Below are positions 18,093 to 28,257 of a stretch of 64,000 nucleotides of DNA, in pieces. A program made the position numbers and the translations under genes. The stretch lies in the NCBI RefSeq assembly GCF_040957575.1, contig NZ_CP162601.1:2852001-2916000 (forward strand), given 5' to 3'. Positions within the stretch are counted from its first letter, which is position 1, and every line of letters begins with the position of its first letter. The stretch is from Vibrio sp. HB236076. GTDB taxonomy: Bacteria > Pseudomonadota > Gammaproteobacteria > Enterobacterales > Vibrionaceae. The notes below the pieces were generated by a model. That model worked only from the letters and a program-made list of their open reading frames with translations, had not been told where the DNA came from and made no database searches.

Positions 18093-18722
18093 TTACATCC
18101 ACTTGTTATTGCGGATCACGCCAACCGCTAATCCCTCAATGGTCAAGTGTTGAGCGGAAAGGTCAACCATAATGGGGGCAAAGTCATCGTTTTCAGCGTG
18201 TAAGATGACTTGACTGCCTTTGCGTTCTAAACGCTTAACCGTCACGTCTTCATCGACTCTTGCCACGACAACTTGGCCATCTCTGACGTCTTGTGTCTTG
18301 TGAACCGCGAGTAAATCACCATCCATAATACCAATATTTTTCATACTTTCCCCTTGCACGCGCAGCAAGAAGTCCGCTTTGGGTTTAAACATCGCCGAGT
18401 CGACCTGGTAATGCGCTTCTACGTGCTCTTGAGCAAGAATGGGTTCACCAGCGGCCACTTGACCTATCAAGGGTAAGCCGGTTTCCACTTCGACCACCTC
18501 GGCATTTGGCGCCGCCAGAACGCGAATGCCTCGTGATGCTCCAGGAATGATTTCAATCACTTGCTTACGAGCCAGTGCCTTTAAGTGCTCCTCAGCGGCA
18601 TTGGCAGATCGAAACCCCAACTCTTTGGCGATTTCAGCTCGGGTCGGCGGCATGCCGGTTTCTTCAATCTTTGCTTTGAGTAACTCAAAGACTTGTTGTT
18701 GTCGTGCGGTTAACGCTTTCAT
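18093..18722 (-). CDS. lexA: LexA SOS repressor
   Basis: LexA represses the SOS regulon and cleaves itself when RecA filaments form. The 209-aa protein has the N-terminal winged HTH ([22 protein letters not shown], read around 25-46) and the cleavage site A91-G92 in QVAAGEP. The catalytic pair is S126 (GESM) and K163 (VTVKRL). The ATG at 18722 gives the canonical start [10 protein letters not shown]. Two LexA boxes directly upstream indicate autoregulation. Confidence 0.98.
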   Translation of the reverse strand: MKALTARQQQVFELLKAKIEETGMPPTRAEIAKELGFRSANAAEEHLKALARKQVIEIIPGASRGIRVLAAPNAEVVEVETGLPLIGQVAAGEPILAQEHVEAHYQVDSAMFKPKADFLLRVQGESMKNIGIMDGDLLAVHKTQDVRDGQVVVARVDEDVTVKRLERKGSQVILHAENDDFAPIMVDLSAQHLTIEGLAVGVIRNNKWM

Positions 18723-18731
18723 AAGACCCAC

Positions 18732-18767
18732 CTGTCTTTTTATACAGTCAACTGTAAGTATATCCAG
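18732..18767. promoter_or_regulatory. Tandem LexA boxes of lexA
   Basis: Box 1 is CTGT-N8-ACAG at 18,732-18,747 (perfect ends). Box 2 is CTGT-N8-CCAG at 18,752-18,767 (one mismatch). Their position 10-45 bases before the lexA ATG matches the double operator of enterobacterial lexA. Confidence 0.9.
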
Positions 18768-19001
18768 TCTGATAAGAATTAAAAGCTCAGCCGATGACTT
18801 TTTGATCAATTTTGCTTAGCCAATGTTAAAAATGAGCCCATTTGCAATAGCAAGCACGTGTTTGTTGAAAACTTAACCAAATCGAATTAAAAGGTTTGAC
18901 CAGTTTCTGATATCCTATAATGACATTACTTTGGTTAGCGGCTGTCGAGCTTCGACACCAATGTCGCTAATTTTGGCTCAGACTTTTACGGGGCAGTTTT
19001 T

Positions 19002-21440
19002 ATGTCTTCTCGATTTACCGTGGCGCGTTCAGTATTAAAATTACCACTTTCTCTGTGGGTAAAAAGCACCACTATTCCGTCTAACCCGATTGAAGATTTA
19101 TCCATCGACATCAATAAGCCAATCATCTATGCCTTGCCATTTTGCTCTAATGTCGATGTATTGACGTTACAAAAGCGGGCCAAAGATCTCAATCTTCCCG
19201 ATCCTCTAAGCTCTGTCACCATTGCTGGACAAGCTTTCGATCGCACCGTGTTTATTGCCACGAACCCGCAAAAAACCACCAAAGATGCCAATTTGCCTCA
19301 AGAGTCCATCGATCTCTTTTCGCAGATCCTCGCTTTGCATCGACAAGACCCACAACTGGACGTTCAGCTGATCCCGATCAGTGTGTTATGGGGCAGAAGG
19401 CCAGGACGCGAAGGCAATGGTAAGCCCTACTTAAAAGCCATGGGACGATGCCAAAAGACCAAAGCCGTGCTCGAATACGGCCGCGACTGTTTGATCCGCA
19501 TCAGCCCAGCGGTGTCACTGCGCCACATGGCCGACACTCACGGCACGGATGAAACGATTGCCCACAAGTTAGCCCGTGTTGCTCGGATTCACTTTTCTCG
19601 CCAGAAAATTGCCGCTTCTGGCCCTGATTTACCACAACGCCAAGAGTTATTCGCCCGCTTATTAACATCGCCAGCGATTGCCAAAGCGATCGAAGACGAA
19701 GCCAAATCGAAAAACCTCTCTCATGACAAAGCGGCAAAAGAAGCGCAAGCGATCATGGAAGAAATCGCGGCAAACTTTTCTTATTCTCTCATCAAGCGCG
19801 GTGATCGACTCTTGAGTTGGTTGTGGAACAAGCTCTACCAAGGCTTGACGATCAACAATGCGTCTCGCGTGCGACAATTGGCTCAAGATGGCCATGAGAT
19901 TGTCTACGTTCCTTGCCATCGTAGCCATATGGATTACTTGTTGCTTTCTTATGTGCTTTATCACGAAGGATTAGTTCCTCCGCACATCGCCGCCGGTCTC
20001 AATCTCAACTTTTTCCCGGCCGGGCCTATCTTTCGCCGTGGCGGCGCCTTTTTTATCCGCCGCAGTTTTAAAGGAAACAAACTCTACTCGACCATTTTTA
20101 GAGAATACTTAGCTGAGCTGTTTGCCAAAGGTTATTCGGTTGAATACTTCAGTGAGGGGGGCCGCTCTCGTACCGGCCGCTTATTGCCACCCAAAACCGG
20201 AATGCTCGCCATGACAATTCAAGCCATGTTGCGCGGGTTGCATCGCCCCGTCACGCTCGTGCCTGTCTATATTGGCTATGAGCACGTGATGGAGGTGTCG
20301 ACTTACGCTAAAGAGTTGAGAGGAAAGCGCAAAGAAAAAGAAAATGCCGGCCAAGTCATTAAAACGATTAGAAAATTGCGTAACTTTGGCCAAGGTTATG
20401 TCAATTTCGGTGAGCCGATCCCACTCAATAGCTACCTCAATGAACACATGCCGCAATGGACACAGGACATTGACCCACTTGGCAATACTAAACCGCAGTG
20501 GCTGACCCCGGTCGTCAACCAGCTCGCGGATAAGATGATGACTCACATTAATGACGCCGCCGCGACCAACGCCATGACCTTATGTGCCACGGCATTGCTC
20601 GCCGCCAGACAACGCGCCCTTTCTCACGATGCGCTGATCCGACAGGTGGATTGTTATTTATCTTTGCTGCGCAATGTGCCCTACTCGTCGTCGTTCACAG
20701 TACCGCAATCTTCTGCCAAACAATTGGTTGATCACGCGTTGTCTCTCGACAAATTTATTATTGAAAAAGACAACATGGGCGAAATCATTTCTCTCGACCG
20801 CAAACAGTCGATTTTAATGACCTATTATCGCAATAACATCATCCATTTATTGGCCGTACCGGCTTTGATTGCTCAAATCATTATTCGTCAGGGCCCGATC
20901 CAGGTCGCGGCGGTACAAGCGCAAGTACAACTGCTGTATCCCTTTTTACAAAACGAGTTGTATCTAAGCCATTCCGTTGAGCAGATCAGTGAACGAGTTA
21001 AAGCGATTTTGCTTGAGTTTGAGCAGCAAGAAATGATCGCCATTCAAGCGGATGAAATTACCGTAAACCAAGGCAACAATCAGAGCCTGGTGCTACTTGG
21101 CCGCACGATAGCGGAAACCCTGCAGCGCTACGCGATCACCTTTAAGTTGATTGTCTCACACCCACACCTTGGCCGCTCAGCACTTGAATCGGCCAGCCAG
21201 ATGGTTGCCCAGCGCTTAGGTCGCTTACACGGTATCAACGCGCCGGAGTTTTTTGATAAAAATGTCTTTACGACCTTATTCTCGACGTTAAAAACGCAGC
21301 AATACACGGGCCTTGAAAGCGATTTTGTGACAGCAAAAACCACCGACACGGCTCAGGTACTGACACAACTTCTTTACCCTGAAGTGAAACTGACGATTGA
21401 AGAAAGTATTCACCAACTCAACGTGAGCGTTAAAGATTAA
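19002..21440 (+). CDS. plsB: Glycerol-3-phosphate 1-O-acyltransferase
   Basis: PlsB is a membrane-bound enzyme making lysophosphatidate from glycerol-3-phosphate and acyl-ACP/CoA, the first step of phospholipid synthesis. The 812-aa length is typical. The acyltransferase motif HX4D is seen as [10 protein letters not shown] near residue 304. Further blocks are [19 protein letters not shown] and [16 protein letters not shown], the substrate-binding motifs. It is divergent from lexA, as in other gammaproteobacteria. TATAAT at about 18,916 is a likely -10. A bidirectional terminator follows. Confidence 0.97.
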   Translation: MSSRFTVARSVLKLPLSLWVKSTTIPSNPIEDLSIDINKPIIYALPFCSNVDVLTLQKRAKDLNLPDPLSSVTIAGQAFDRTVFIATNPQKTTKDANLPQESIDLFSQILALHRQDPQLDVQLIPISVLWGRRPGREGNGKPYLKAMGRCQKTKAVLEYGRDCLIRISPAVSLRHMADTHGTDETIAHKLARVARIHFSRQKIAASGPDLPQRQELFARLLTSPAIAKAIEDEAKSKNLSHDKAAKEAQAIMEEIAANFSYSLIKRGDRLLSWLWNKLYQGLTINNASRVRQLAQDGHEIVYVPCHRSHMDYLLLSYVLYHEGLVPPHIAAGLNLNFFPAGPIFRRGGAFFIRRSFKGNKLYSTIFREYLAELFAKGYSVEYFSEGGRSRTGRLLPPKTGMLAMTIQAMLRGLHRPVTLVPVYIGYEHVMEVSTYAKELRGKRKEKENAGQVIKTIRKLRNFGQGYVNFGEPIPLNSYLNEHMPQWTQDIDPLGNTKPQWLTPVVNQLADKMMTHINDAAATNAMTLCATALLAARQRALSHDALIRQVDCYLSLLRNVPYSSSFTVPQSSAKQLVDHALSLDKFIIEKDNMGEIISLDRKQSILMTYYRNNIIHLLAVPALIAQIIIRQGPIQVAAVQAQVQLLYPFLQNELYLSHSVEQISERVKAILLEFEQQEMIAIQADEITVNQGNNQSLVLLGRTIAETLQRYAITFKLIVSHPHLGRSALESASQMVAQRLGRLHGINAPEFFDKNVFTTLFSTLKTQQYTGLESDFVTAKTTDTAQVLTQLLYPEVKLTIEESIHQLNVSVKD

Positions 21441-21524
21441 TACCAAACACCGCCAAGGCAATGGCTTGATGATAGAGTGAAGAGAGTCTTTGGCAGAATA
21501 CCGACTGAGATTTCCGTCTGTAAA

Positions 21525-21553
21525 AAAGGGAGCGTACGTCGCTCCCTTTCTTT
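21525..21553. terminator. Bidirectional terminator between plsB and ubiA
   Basis: The perfect 10-bp stem AAAGGGAGCG/CGCTCCCTTT with loop TACGT has A and T runs outside. It separates two convergent genes. Confidence 0.88.
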
Positions 21554-21584
21554 TCTTTGTTACCACTTGATGCCGTGCAGGGCA

Positions 21585-22448
21585 TCACGTGAAATACCAA
21601 GCCCCAGCCAATCCCAACGTCACCACTAAGCCAACGTAATTGTTATTGAGAAAAGCCTGAAAACAAGGTTGTCGCTCGCGATGCTTGATCAACATTTGCT
21701 GATAAACAAACAAAGCCGCGGCCACTAATACCCCCCAATAATAAAGGCTATTGAGCGCATAAAATTGACCAAGAGCAATCAGCATTGCCAAGCAAATCAA
21801 TTGCAATATTGCGATGATGCGTTTATCCCAGCGCCCGAATAAGATCGCGGTGGATTTGATGCCAATTTTCAAATCGTCATCGCGGTCGACCATTGCATAC
21901 TGCGTGTCATAGGCAATCGTCCACAATAGATTGATCACAAATAACCACCACGCGATGCCATCCACTCGCCCAGTTTGCGCTGCCCATGCCATCGGAATCG
22001 CCCAACTGAATGCCATACCAAGAAAAAATTGCGGCAAATGGGTAAAGCGTTTCATAAAGGGATAAATAAAGGCCAACACCACCGCCATCAATGACAGTTG
22101 AATGGTTAAGGTGTTTTGAGTCAGGACTAAAGCAAAAGCGCTCCCCACCAGTATGACAAACAGCACTATCGCTTCTTTCGAGCTCACTCTGCCCGACGGC
22201 AATGGCCGATGTTGGGTGCGCTTTACATGGCCGTCGACTTTGCGGTCGGCAAAATCATTAATTACACATCCCGCCGCTCGCATTAATACCACACCGGTCA
22301 TGAATACGGCCAATACCGACAGATCCGGCATCCCTTCTGCCGCCAACATTAATGCCCACAGTGTCGGCCACAACAAGAGCAAGGTACCAATTGGCTTATC
22401 GAGGCGCATCAACTGCCAATAGCCATACCATTTACCTTTTAAAGGCAT
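21585..22448 (-). CDS. ubiA: 4-hydroxybenzoate octaprenyltransferase
   Basis: UbiA is an inner-membrane enzyme attaching the polyprenyl tail to 4-hydroxybenzoate in ubiquinone synthesis. The 287-aa protein has eight or nine membrane segments and the two Asp-rich motifs: [10 protein letters not shown] near residue 65 and DRDDDLKIG near residue 188. The ATG at 22448 follows GGAGAATAATTG and overlaps the ubiC stop as TGATG. An in-frame TTG one codon earlier is less likely. It uses the product of the preceding gene, so the two form a pathway operon. Confidence 0.96.
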   Translation of the reverse strand: MPLKGKWYGYWQLMRLDKPIGTLLLLWPTLWALMLAAEGMPDLSVLAVFMTGVVLMRAAGCVINDFADRKVDGHVKRTQHRPLPSGRVSSKEAIVLFVILVGSAFALVLTQNTLTIQLSLMAVVLAFIYPFMKRFTHLPQFFLGMAFSWAIPMAWAAQTGRVDGIAWWLFVINLLWTIAYDTQYAMVDRDDDLKIGIKSTAILFGRWDKRIIAILQLICLAMLIALGQFYALNSLYYWGVLVAAALFVYQQMLIKHRERQPCFQAFLNNNYVGLVVTLGLAGAWYFT

Positions 22449-22984
22449 CAATTATTCTCCTTTGAATAGATAGGGGCCTGAGAGAGAAAGAGCTCTGTCA
22501 CATACAGCGGGTGATCCATCATGATCAAGCGAGAACGGCGCGCCCACAATACGCCATCCTCAGTCGTGACGCTGGCTATTTGCAATTGGTCGCGCTTACT
22601 GTTCGAAGCCGCAAAAATCGTCGCCCCAATCGGGGTTTCGCCTTGCTCGGCCCAGTTATGCCCTGACGCCATGAGCGTTTGCGAAGGAATAATCGTTTGA
22701 GCGCAAACCCAAGGCATGTCATCCCCAAATAAGATCACGTTGCGCTCTAACGCAATGGGCGAATCACGCTCGACATTCATCTCTTGAGTACACACTCTTT
22801 CTTTTTGGTCGATCAACGACACACGAAAGTGATGACAATAGAGCGATAATCGATGCGTTAAAGAGCGTGAGTCTAGCAACCATGCTTTGATCGCAGGATC
22901 GCAATCCAGTGAATTGTGCTCATCATGCCACTCGAGTTGCGCTAAAATAGAAAAGTACCGTGAAAATCTTGAATCCATACTCAT
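22448..22984 (-). CDS. ubiC: Chorismate pyruvate-lyase
   Basis: UbiC converts chorismate to 4-hydroxybenzoate, the first committed ubiquinone step. The roughly 178-aa protein shows LEWLL-type family layout: [12 protein letters not shown], then [20 protein letters not shown] and [17 protein letters not shown]. The C-terminal [21 protein letters not shown] is diagnostic. Starts at 22984, 22978 or TTG 22990 are all near. It is first gene of ubiC-ubiA. Confidence 0.95.
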   Translation of the reverse strand: MSMDSRFSRYFSILAQLEWHDEHNSLDCDPAIKAWLLDSRSLTHRLSLYCHHFRVSLIDQKERVCTQEMNVERDSPIALERNVILFGDDMPWVCAQTIIPSQTLMASGHNWAEQGETPIGATIFAASNSKRDQLQIASVTTEDGVLWARRSRLIMMDHPLYVTELFLSQAPIYSKENN

Positions 22985-23109
22985 AATCAATGTGTCTAAC
23001 TAGACGTTATGCACTCAAAGTGATAAGAATCGAAAGTGTAAATGTGTGCTATTGTAGCAGAGTCTAGCCTTTCGAATATTGCAAAAACACAACACAGCGA
23101 AGTAAAACA

Positions 23110-23517
23110 ATGTACAAACGTTACCTCACTCTAGCGATACTTGCATTTTTATTTAGTCATCTTGCTAGAGCAGAAGCGGAAAATAACCAAGAACAATTAG
23201 CTTATTACACCTTGCAACCCGATATTACCACCAACTATTTTACCAAGGGAAAAAAGCTCGGCTACATTCAGTTACGCGTAGACATCATGGTATTACACCA
23301 AAACGATGTTGAGGAAGTCGAACATCACCAACCTTTGATTAGAGACACCATTATCGAAATTCTCGGTCAGCAAACCAAGGACACCATCGCCACCTTAGCA
23401 GGCCGGGAGGACTTAAAGAAAAAGCTGGTCGAAAAACTCAACCAAGTGCTGTTGCCAGAGACGGGAAAAGTCTTGGTGGCCGACCTGTTGTTTACTAAGT
23501 ACTTATACCAAGAATAA
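23110..23517 (+). CDS. FliL-like secreted protein
   Basis: The 135-aa protein has a cleavable N-terminal signal (MYKRYLTLAILAFLFSHLARA). The body resembles the C-terminal domain of flagellar FliL: YIQLRVDIMVLHQND with HHQPLIRDTIIEILGQQT, and VEKLNQVLLPETGKVLVADLL (read as two parts). Unlike FliL it lacks a retained transmembrane anchor, and no flagellar genes are nearby. Vibrios carry such a FliL-family paralogue next to ubiC. The periplasmic role is unknown. A terminator follows immediately. Confidence 0.82.
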   Translation: MYKRYLTLAILAFLFSHLARAEAENNQEQLAYYTLQPDITTNYFTKGKKLGYIQLRVDIMVLHQNDVEEVEHHQPLIRDTIIEILGQQTKDTIATLAGREDLKKKLVEKLNQVLLPETGKVLVADLLFTKYLYQE

Positions 23518-23570
23518 ACCGGCCCGATTTTCACTCTTTTTCAATCGCAACACACGTTGACACAACGTCG

Positions 23571-23600
23571 ATACCGATAGCGGTTGCTATCGGTATTTTT
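23571..23600 (+). terminator. Intrinsic terminator of the FliL-like gene
   Basis: ATACCGATAGC/GCTATCGGTAT perfect stem with loop GGTT and TTTTTCTTT. It overlaps the 3' end of convergent glpG. Confidence 0.88.
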
Positions 23601-24411
23601 CTTTACTGCCATCGACAAAAGCCATCAACACACCCACTATTAACCCAGCTAGGTGGGCGGTATTCGCGATCGCCAGGAAAGGTTGTAGGTAACCCAAAAC
23701 CAACCAAACCAACATAAACCCCACGGTTGGCTTAGACAAACCAATGCCCAAATGCGGACTGCGGTGACCTAAAATCCAACAATAGCCCAACAAGGCGTAC
23801 ACCACGCCAGACAAACCACCAAAGTTCGCGCCTGATACCCAAAATTGCCCAGCCCCTGACACGAATGCTGACAATAACAAGACTTGCATTAGTTTACCGC
23901 TCGATAGGCGCTTCTCAACACTGCCACCGAGTTGCCACCACCACAGTAAATTAAACGCAATGTGAATCGTCGAAAAGTGCAATAACGCATGACTAAACCA
24001 ACGCCATAATTGCCACTGCTGTTCATCGCTGGCCGGAAAATGCAATAAAGCGAAGACGTTATTTGCCGTGGGTAACTGCAACAAGAAAAACACCCCAATA
24101 CACAGCGCCATAAGCATCAATGTCAGCCACCCTGCTTGTTGGCGCAGCAGGCTAACCCAAGGCGTTGTCGGATAGGAAAACAGCGGCTTGGTGTTGAGAA
24201 CCTGCCAAGACGCGGACTGGTATTTTTTATCCTCAGGGTTAAGTAAAAAACGCTGCCACTCGAGTAACACCCACTCATAGGACACTTGTGAGACCAACAG
24301 CTGCACCCTGTCATGGTCGACTTGAATCTCAATCGGTTGATTCTGGGTGGCCATATAATCGATAAAAGCTTGAGCTAGACGGTGATTCTCTACCGTTGCA
24401 AATACAATCAT
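23587..24411 (-). CDS. glpG: Rhomboid intramembrane serine protease GlpG
   Basis: GlpG cleaves transmembrane substrates inside the lipid bilayer. The 274-aa protein has an N-terminal cytoplasmic domain (AQAFIDYMATQNQPI), then six membrane segments. The catalytic Ser is in GGLSGVVYALLG and the catalytic His in NTAHLAGLIVG. The rhomboid HALLHFSTIHIAFNLLWWWQLG (two conserved parts, HALLH and HIAFN) is present. The start at 24411 (MIVFATVENHR) matches the family better than ATGs up to 24,459. It lies downstream of glpE in the usual glpE-glpG pair, but no glpR is present here. Confidence 0.95.
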   Translation of the reverse strand: MIVFATVENHRLAQAFIDYMATQNQPIEIQVDHDRVQLLVSQVSYEWVLLEWQRFLLNPEDKKYQSASWQVLNTKPLFSYPTTPWVSLLRQQAGWLTLMLMALCIGVFFLLQLPTANNVFALLHFPASDEQQWQLWRWFSHALLHFSTIHIAFNLLWWWQLGGSVEKRLSSGKLMQVLLLSAFVSGAGQFWVSGANFGGLSGVVYALLGYCWILGHRSPHLGIGLSKPTVGFMLVWLVLGYLQPFLAIANTAHLAGLIVGVLMAFVDGSKEKYR

Positions 24412-24542
24412 CTCTCGTCCCATCTCATCATACCATCTCATCATACATAGGTACTTCACTCACACAGCGAACTGAATCCACCGACCACCCTATGGGGATA
24501 ACACGGCGCGATGTCACGCCTCAATGTGGTAAGGAAAGTCTG

Positions 24543-24866
24543 CTACTGGCCACTGCTCATCGCTAGGTCGGCATTTTTCCACGCTTCAAAGCCCCCATCG
24601 ACACTGTAGACCTGCTCAAACCCCTGACCGATGAGATACTGCGCTGCTCCTTGGCTACTGATGCCGTGATAACACACGACCAAAACGGGTTTGTCACGCG
24701 GGTTGTCTGCCAAAAAAGCCGGTAAAGAGTCGTTAGTAAGATGAATCGCTTCTGGAGCATGAGCCATTGCAAATGATTGCGGGTCGCGAATATCAACCAT
24801 GGTTGCTTGCTCCGTCTCTAACAGGGCAAAGGCCTCTTGTACGCTAATGTGTTCAAATTGTTCCAT
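24543..24866 (-). CDS. glpE: Thiosulfate sulfurtransferase GlpE (rhodanese)
   Basis: A single-domain rhodanese transferring sulfane sulfur from thiosulfate to cyanide or thiols such as thioredoxin. The 107-aa protein has the active loop CYHGISSQG with catalytic C65. [21 protein letters not shown] (VDIRDP and H residues) is the rhodanese N-terminal motif. The length equals the family standard. It is followed by glpG after about 130 bases. Confidence 0.95.
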   Translation of the reverse strand: MEQFEHISVQEAFALLETEQATMVDIRDPQSFAMAHAPEAIHLTNDSLPAFLADNPRDKPVLVVCYHGISSQGAAQYLIGQGFEQVYSVDGGFEAWKNADLAMSSGQ

Positions 24867-25386
24867 GAGTTCACTTTTTGATTAATGTTCAACACTGGCA
24901 TTGTAACCTATCCAGAGAAAAACAAAGACACACTATTATTGCGGTTTTTAGCCTAGTTCAAAAAAACACCAGCTGTGAATAACACTGTGGATTGCGTTGA
25001 TAAAGTAGTTTTTGGCAAAATGATCCACTACATGTAGTAATGATCCTGACTTAATTGTGAATAGATCATAACATTACCCCCAGCAAGCACTGCCCTTTAT
25101 CATCAAGATTAAAACCACTTGTTCAGTGACAGGAACAAATTTATACACAAAGTTATCCACAGAAAGGCCAGCTCATTTGGATCATAACAAGAATCAGACT
25201 GGGTACATTAAGATCCAAGTCGCCTTACCTCTCGGTAGAGCGGGCTGTGTTGTCTTCGTCTGATTGGGGGGAGAAACGCGCGCTTGATCGCGCTATCTCG
25301 CTGCCAGAGAAAAGCACTGCCGCGTCGGGATGTTTTTTGGGGATGAAAGCGGTTAGCGGTGCCGCCTTAAGTTGGTGGCGCGATCA
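24867..25386. other. Gene-free region with DnaA-box and GATC cluster
   Basis: Consensus DnaA boxes are TTATACACA (25,141-25,149), TTATCCACA (25,153-25,161) and, on the minus strand, TTATTCACA (24,974-24,982). A near-match CTATTCACA is at 25,056-25,064. GATC sites are at 25,022, 25,042, 25,064, 25,180 and 25,212, with two more at 25,286 and 25,382. The density recalls oriC, but the flanking genes (rpoH, glpE) are not the usual mnmG-mioC. It may be a DnaA-titration, DARS-like or promoter-control site upstream of glpE. No protein-coding gene is credible here. Confidence 0.55.
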
Positions 25387-25416
25387 AAAAAGCCGAAGCA
25401 AAGGCTTCGACTTTTT
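25387..25416. terminator. Bidirectional terminator downstream of rpoH
   Basis: Stem CGAAGC/GCTTCG with loop AAAG, extended by AAAAAG/CTTTTT across one mismatch. It lies about 95 bases past the rpoH stop and also works on the plus strand. Confidence 0.8.
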
Positions 25417-25510
25417 ATTGCGATATTAGTATTGGCAAGCGCGTCTCATTCGATGGAGAAGGCATTGAGCACTCAATTGACTCAAACCAACGTATTACAG
25501 CCGACCCGGC

Positions 25511-26365
25511 TTACAATTCACCTACGGCTTGCTTGAGCTTTTTCATGGCATTTTTCTCAAGCTGTCGAATGCGCTCAGCAGAGACATTGTACATATCGGC
25601 CAAATCTTGCAGCGTCGCTTTATTGTCATCTAACCAGCGAGAGCGAACGATGTGTTGGCTGCGCTCATCCAAGCTTTGCAGTGCCAACCCCAAGCGTTGG
25701 TGAGTGTGGTTTTGCCAATTATCTTGCTCGATATTATCGGCCACATCAGAAGCTTTATCTTCTAAATAAAGCATCGGTGCAGTGTAAGATTGATTTTCAT
25801 CGTCGTCGTTTTGCAACTCAAACGTTGAATCAATCGCCGCCAGGCGGGATTCCATTTCACGAACTTCAGCAGGTTCAACGCCGAGCTCTTTGGCAACGGT
25901 TTCAACTTCACCGCTGTTAAACCAACCTAAACGCTTTTTCGACTTGCGCAAATTGAAGAACAGCTTGCGCTGAGCTTTGGTCGTGGCCACTTTAACGATA
26001 CGCCAGTTGCGCAGAACGTACTCGTGAATCTCAGCTTTGATCCAGTGTACTGCAAACGACACCAGTCGCACCCCGACTTCGGGATTAAAGCGCTTAACCG
26101 CTTTCATTAGGCCTATATTGCCTTCCTGAACGAGGTCAGCCATGGGCAAACCATAACCGGAATAGCCACGAGCGACATGAACAACAAATCGCAAGTGAGA
26201 AAGGATCAGCCCTTTCGCCGCTTCGATTTCGCCTTGATAATGTAAACGCTCTGCAAGATCACGCTCTTCGTCCGCTGACAACATAGGGTAGCTGTTCACT
26301 GAACGAATATAGCTGTCTAAGCTATCTTGCGATACGAGAGCCATAGGATACATTTGGTCTGTCAT
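25511..26365 (-). CDS. rpoH: RNA polymerase heat-shock sigma factor sigma-32
   Basis: Sigma-32 directs polymerase to heat-shock promoters. The 284-aa length is standard. Region 2 shows [19 protein letters not shown] with [17 protein letters not shown]. The RpoH box is [14 protein letters not shown], the segment tied to turnover and core binding. Region 4 HTH is [19 protein letters not shown]. It lies downstream of ftsX in the usual ftsY-ftsE-ftsX-rpoH order, with its own promoter region of about 140 bases. Confidence 0.97.
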   Translation of the reverse strand: MTDQMYPMALVSQDSLDSYIRSVNSYPMLSADEERDLAERLHYQGEIEAAKGLILSHLRFVVHVARGYSGYGLPMADLVQEGNIGLMKAVKRFNPEVGVRLVSFAVHWIKAEIHEYVLRNWRIVKVATTKAQRKLFFNLRKSKKRLGWFNSGEVETVAKELGVEPAEVREMESRLAAIDSTFELQNDDDENQSYTAPMLYLEDKASDVADNIEQDNWQNHTHQRLGLALQSLDERSQHIVRSRWLDDNKATLQDLADMYNVSAERIRQLEKNAMKKLKQAVGEL

Positions 26366-26418
26366 TCAATTCCTCACCAATCTCTGATCTGGAACAATAG
26401 TGCTCAATTAAGCGTACC

Positions 26419-26448
26419 TATATTGAACTGAATCCATGTCAGTTTCAA
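26419..26448 (-). promoter_or_regulatory. rpoH: Candidate rpoH promoter
   Basis: On the minus strand TTGAAA (26,443-26,448) and AATATA (26,419-26,424) are separated by 18 bp. It begins about 55 bases before the rpoH start. The leading CTTGAAA also resembles a heat-shock -35, but no good matching CCCCAT -10 is seen. Confidence 0.4.
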
Positions 26449-26509
26449 GACAGATGACATAATTTTACGCATCTATTGCGTTCGGTCTTATTATTTTGAG
26501 CAATAAAGA

Positions 26510-27484
26510 TTATATTGGTTCAATCTCTTTTAGATGCCTTTGTGCCGATAAACGAGCCGCGACACACCCAAGCAGTGTCCCGAGCATAATCAACAGCAGG
26601 GACTCATCCCAACTCATACCGATCAGTCGATATTGACTATCGTACAAACTGGCCAGATCCGCGACAGCTTGATTGAGGATCACTGTCATCAAAGCCACCA
26701 AAGACCAAGCACACACAGACGCCAAAAAGCCAAACCACATACCAGAATACAAGTAGGGGCGCAGTATGAAACTATCGGTGGCACCAATCAGTTTCATGGT
26801 TTGTATTTCTTCTTTGTTTTCTAGCACTTTAAAGCGCAATGTATTGCCGATGATCAAAAAGACCGCACCGAGCATCAACACCGTCAAGATCACCACCACA
26901 ATACTGACCAACGCTTGAATGGCGTCGAGCCGAGCCAACCAATCTTTGTCTAAACGCACATCGGTCACACCATCAAAACGACCCACTCGCTCGGCAAGGG
27001 CCTGCGTTTGTGCTTCTTGATTGGCTTGTGGCGTGATTAACAATACCCCTGGTAATGCATCGTCGTTGAGCAAACTGATCGCCTGTTGAAACCCAGAGTA
27101 TTCACTGAGATCTTGCAAGCCTTGTTGCGGAGAAATGTATTCGACCGCCGCCACGTTTTGGTCGCGCTCGATTTGATCTTTGAGTACCATCGCTCTGGCA
27201 TCGGGTAACCCAGAAGATAAGTAAACACTCACTTGAACTGGCGCGGTGACATCTTCCGTCGCCGAGGCCAAGTTTTTACCCAATAAGTACAAACACGCCG
27301 GCATGGTCAACACAATGGAAATAACGGCCAGGGTCAGTATATTGCCTAACGGTTTGACCCAAAGCGCTTTAAACGCCCCTTTGGCAATGCGCCATTGCGC
27401 CGAAAAATACCCCTCTGTCGTTGCTCGGCCAGCGGCGCGTTTATTGGCTGTCGACGAGTTGCCTTTACGCCTAGTTGCGCCCAT
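26510..27484 (-). CDS. ftsX: Cell division protein FtsX
   Basis: FtsX is the membrane partner of FtsE; the complex links the divisome to activation of periplasmic amidases through EnvC. The 324-aa protein has a basic cytoplasmic N-terminus, four membrane segments, and a periplasmic loop between the first two (about residues 75-190). ENKEEIQTMKLIGATDSFI is the conserved cytoplasmic coupling helix. The ATG at 27484 overlaps the end of ftsE by 14 bases. Confidence 0.95.
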   Translation of the reverse strand: MGATRRKGNSSTANKRAAGRATTEGYFSAQWRIAKGAFKALWVKPLGNILTLAVISIVLTMPACLYLLGKNLASATEDVTAPVQVSVYLSSGLPDARAMVLKDQIERDQNVAAVEYISPQQGLQDLSEYSGFQQAISLLNDDALPGVLLITPQANQEAQTQALAERVGRFDGVTDVRLDKDWLARLDAIQALVSIVVVILTVLMLGAVFLIIGNTLRFKVLENKEEIQTMKLIGATDSFILRPYLYSGMWFGFLASVCAWSLVALMTVILNQAVADLASLYDSQYRLIGMSWDESLLLIMLGTLLGCVAARLSAQRHLKEIEPI

Positions 27485-28145
27485 AGCTCACCTCGCTCAT
27501 AAAGCCCTGATTCAGTTCAAAGTGTCGGTATTCTGGACGTGAACTCACAATATTAATGTCATGGGTTGCCAGCAATATCGTCACGCCGGCTCGATTAAAC
27601 TCTTCAAACAAACGCAAAATGCGATTAGACAGTTCAGGGTCTAGGTTACCGGTTGGCTCATCCGCCAACAGTAACGTCGGGCGGTTCACCACCGCTCGAG
27701 CAATACCCACTCGTTGTTGCTCACCGCCGGACAGTTGACTGGGCAACACGTTGGCTTTGCTCAATAGACCGGTTTTGTCTAGTGCGGCACAAACCCGGCG
27801 CTTGATCTCGTGTTCCGAGAAAGACTCTATTCGCATCGGCAAGGCCACATTTTCATACACACTGCGATCTAACAACAACCGATGCTCTTGAAAAACGATA
27901 CCGATATTTCGACGTAAAAAAGGGATGTCCTTATTGGCAATACGAGTAATGTCGTGACCATTAAAGCTGATCGCGCCATCACTAGGCCTTTCAATCGCAC
28001 AAATCAATTTCAATAAGGTGCTTTTACCAGCTCCAGAATGGCCACCTAAAAAAGCCATTTCGCCTCGCTGTAAGTGAAAATCAACTTTCTGTAAGGCTTG
28101 TCGCCCTCCTCGATAAGCTTTGCTCACCTGCTTAAATCGTATCAC
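27471..28145 (-). CDS. ftsE: Cell division ATP-binding protein FtsE
   Basis: The 224-aa ABC ATPase of the FtsEX complex. Walker A is GHSGAGKST, the signature LSGGEQQR and Walker B LLLADEPTG. The start is GTG at 28145, preceded by AAGGGG, giving MIRFKQVSKAYRGGRQAL, the standard FtsE N-terminus; the longer upstream reading (to 28,229) has no family support. It follows ftsY by about 110 bases and overlaps ftsX. Confidence 0.95.
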   Translation of the reverse strand: MIRFKQVSKAYRGGRQALQKVDFHLQRGEMAFLGGHSGAGKSTLLKLICAIERPSDGAISFNGHDITRIANKDIPFLRRNIGIVFQEHRLLLDRSVYENVALPMRIESFSEHEIKRRVCAALDKTGLLSKANVLPSQLSGGEQQRVGIARAVVNRPTLLLADEPTGNLDPELSNRILRLFEEFNRAGVTILLATHDINIVSSRPEYRHFELNQGFMSEVSYGRN

Positions 28146-28257
28146 CCGAACCCCTTCCTCATTGCGTGTTGCTTCGTTATCACATGCTCTTTTGTGTTTC
28201 TCTTTAACCAATCCATTGCCAGCGTCCAATCAGAACACCAGCAACCCCTTGGTTTTA

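Noticed and set aside
24974..25215. Calling the DnaA-box cluster the chromosomal oriC
   Set aside because: The flanking genes are not those of the usual gammaproteobacterial origin and no AT-rich 13-mer repeats are evident, so only a cluster is reported.
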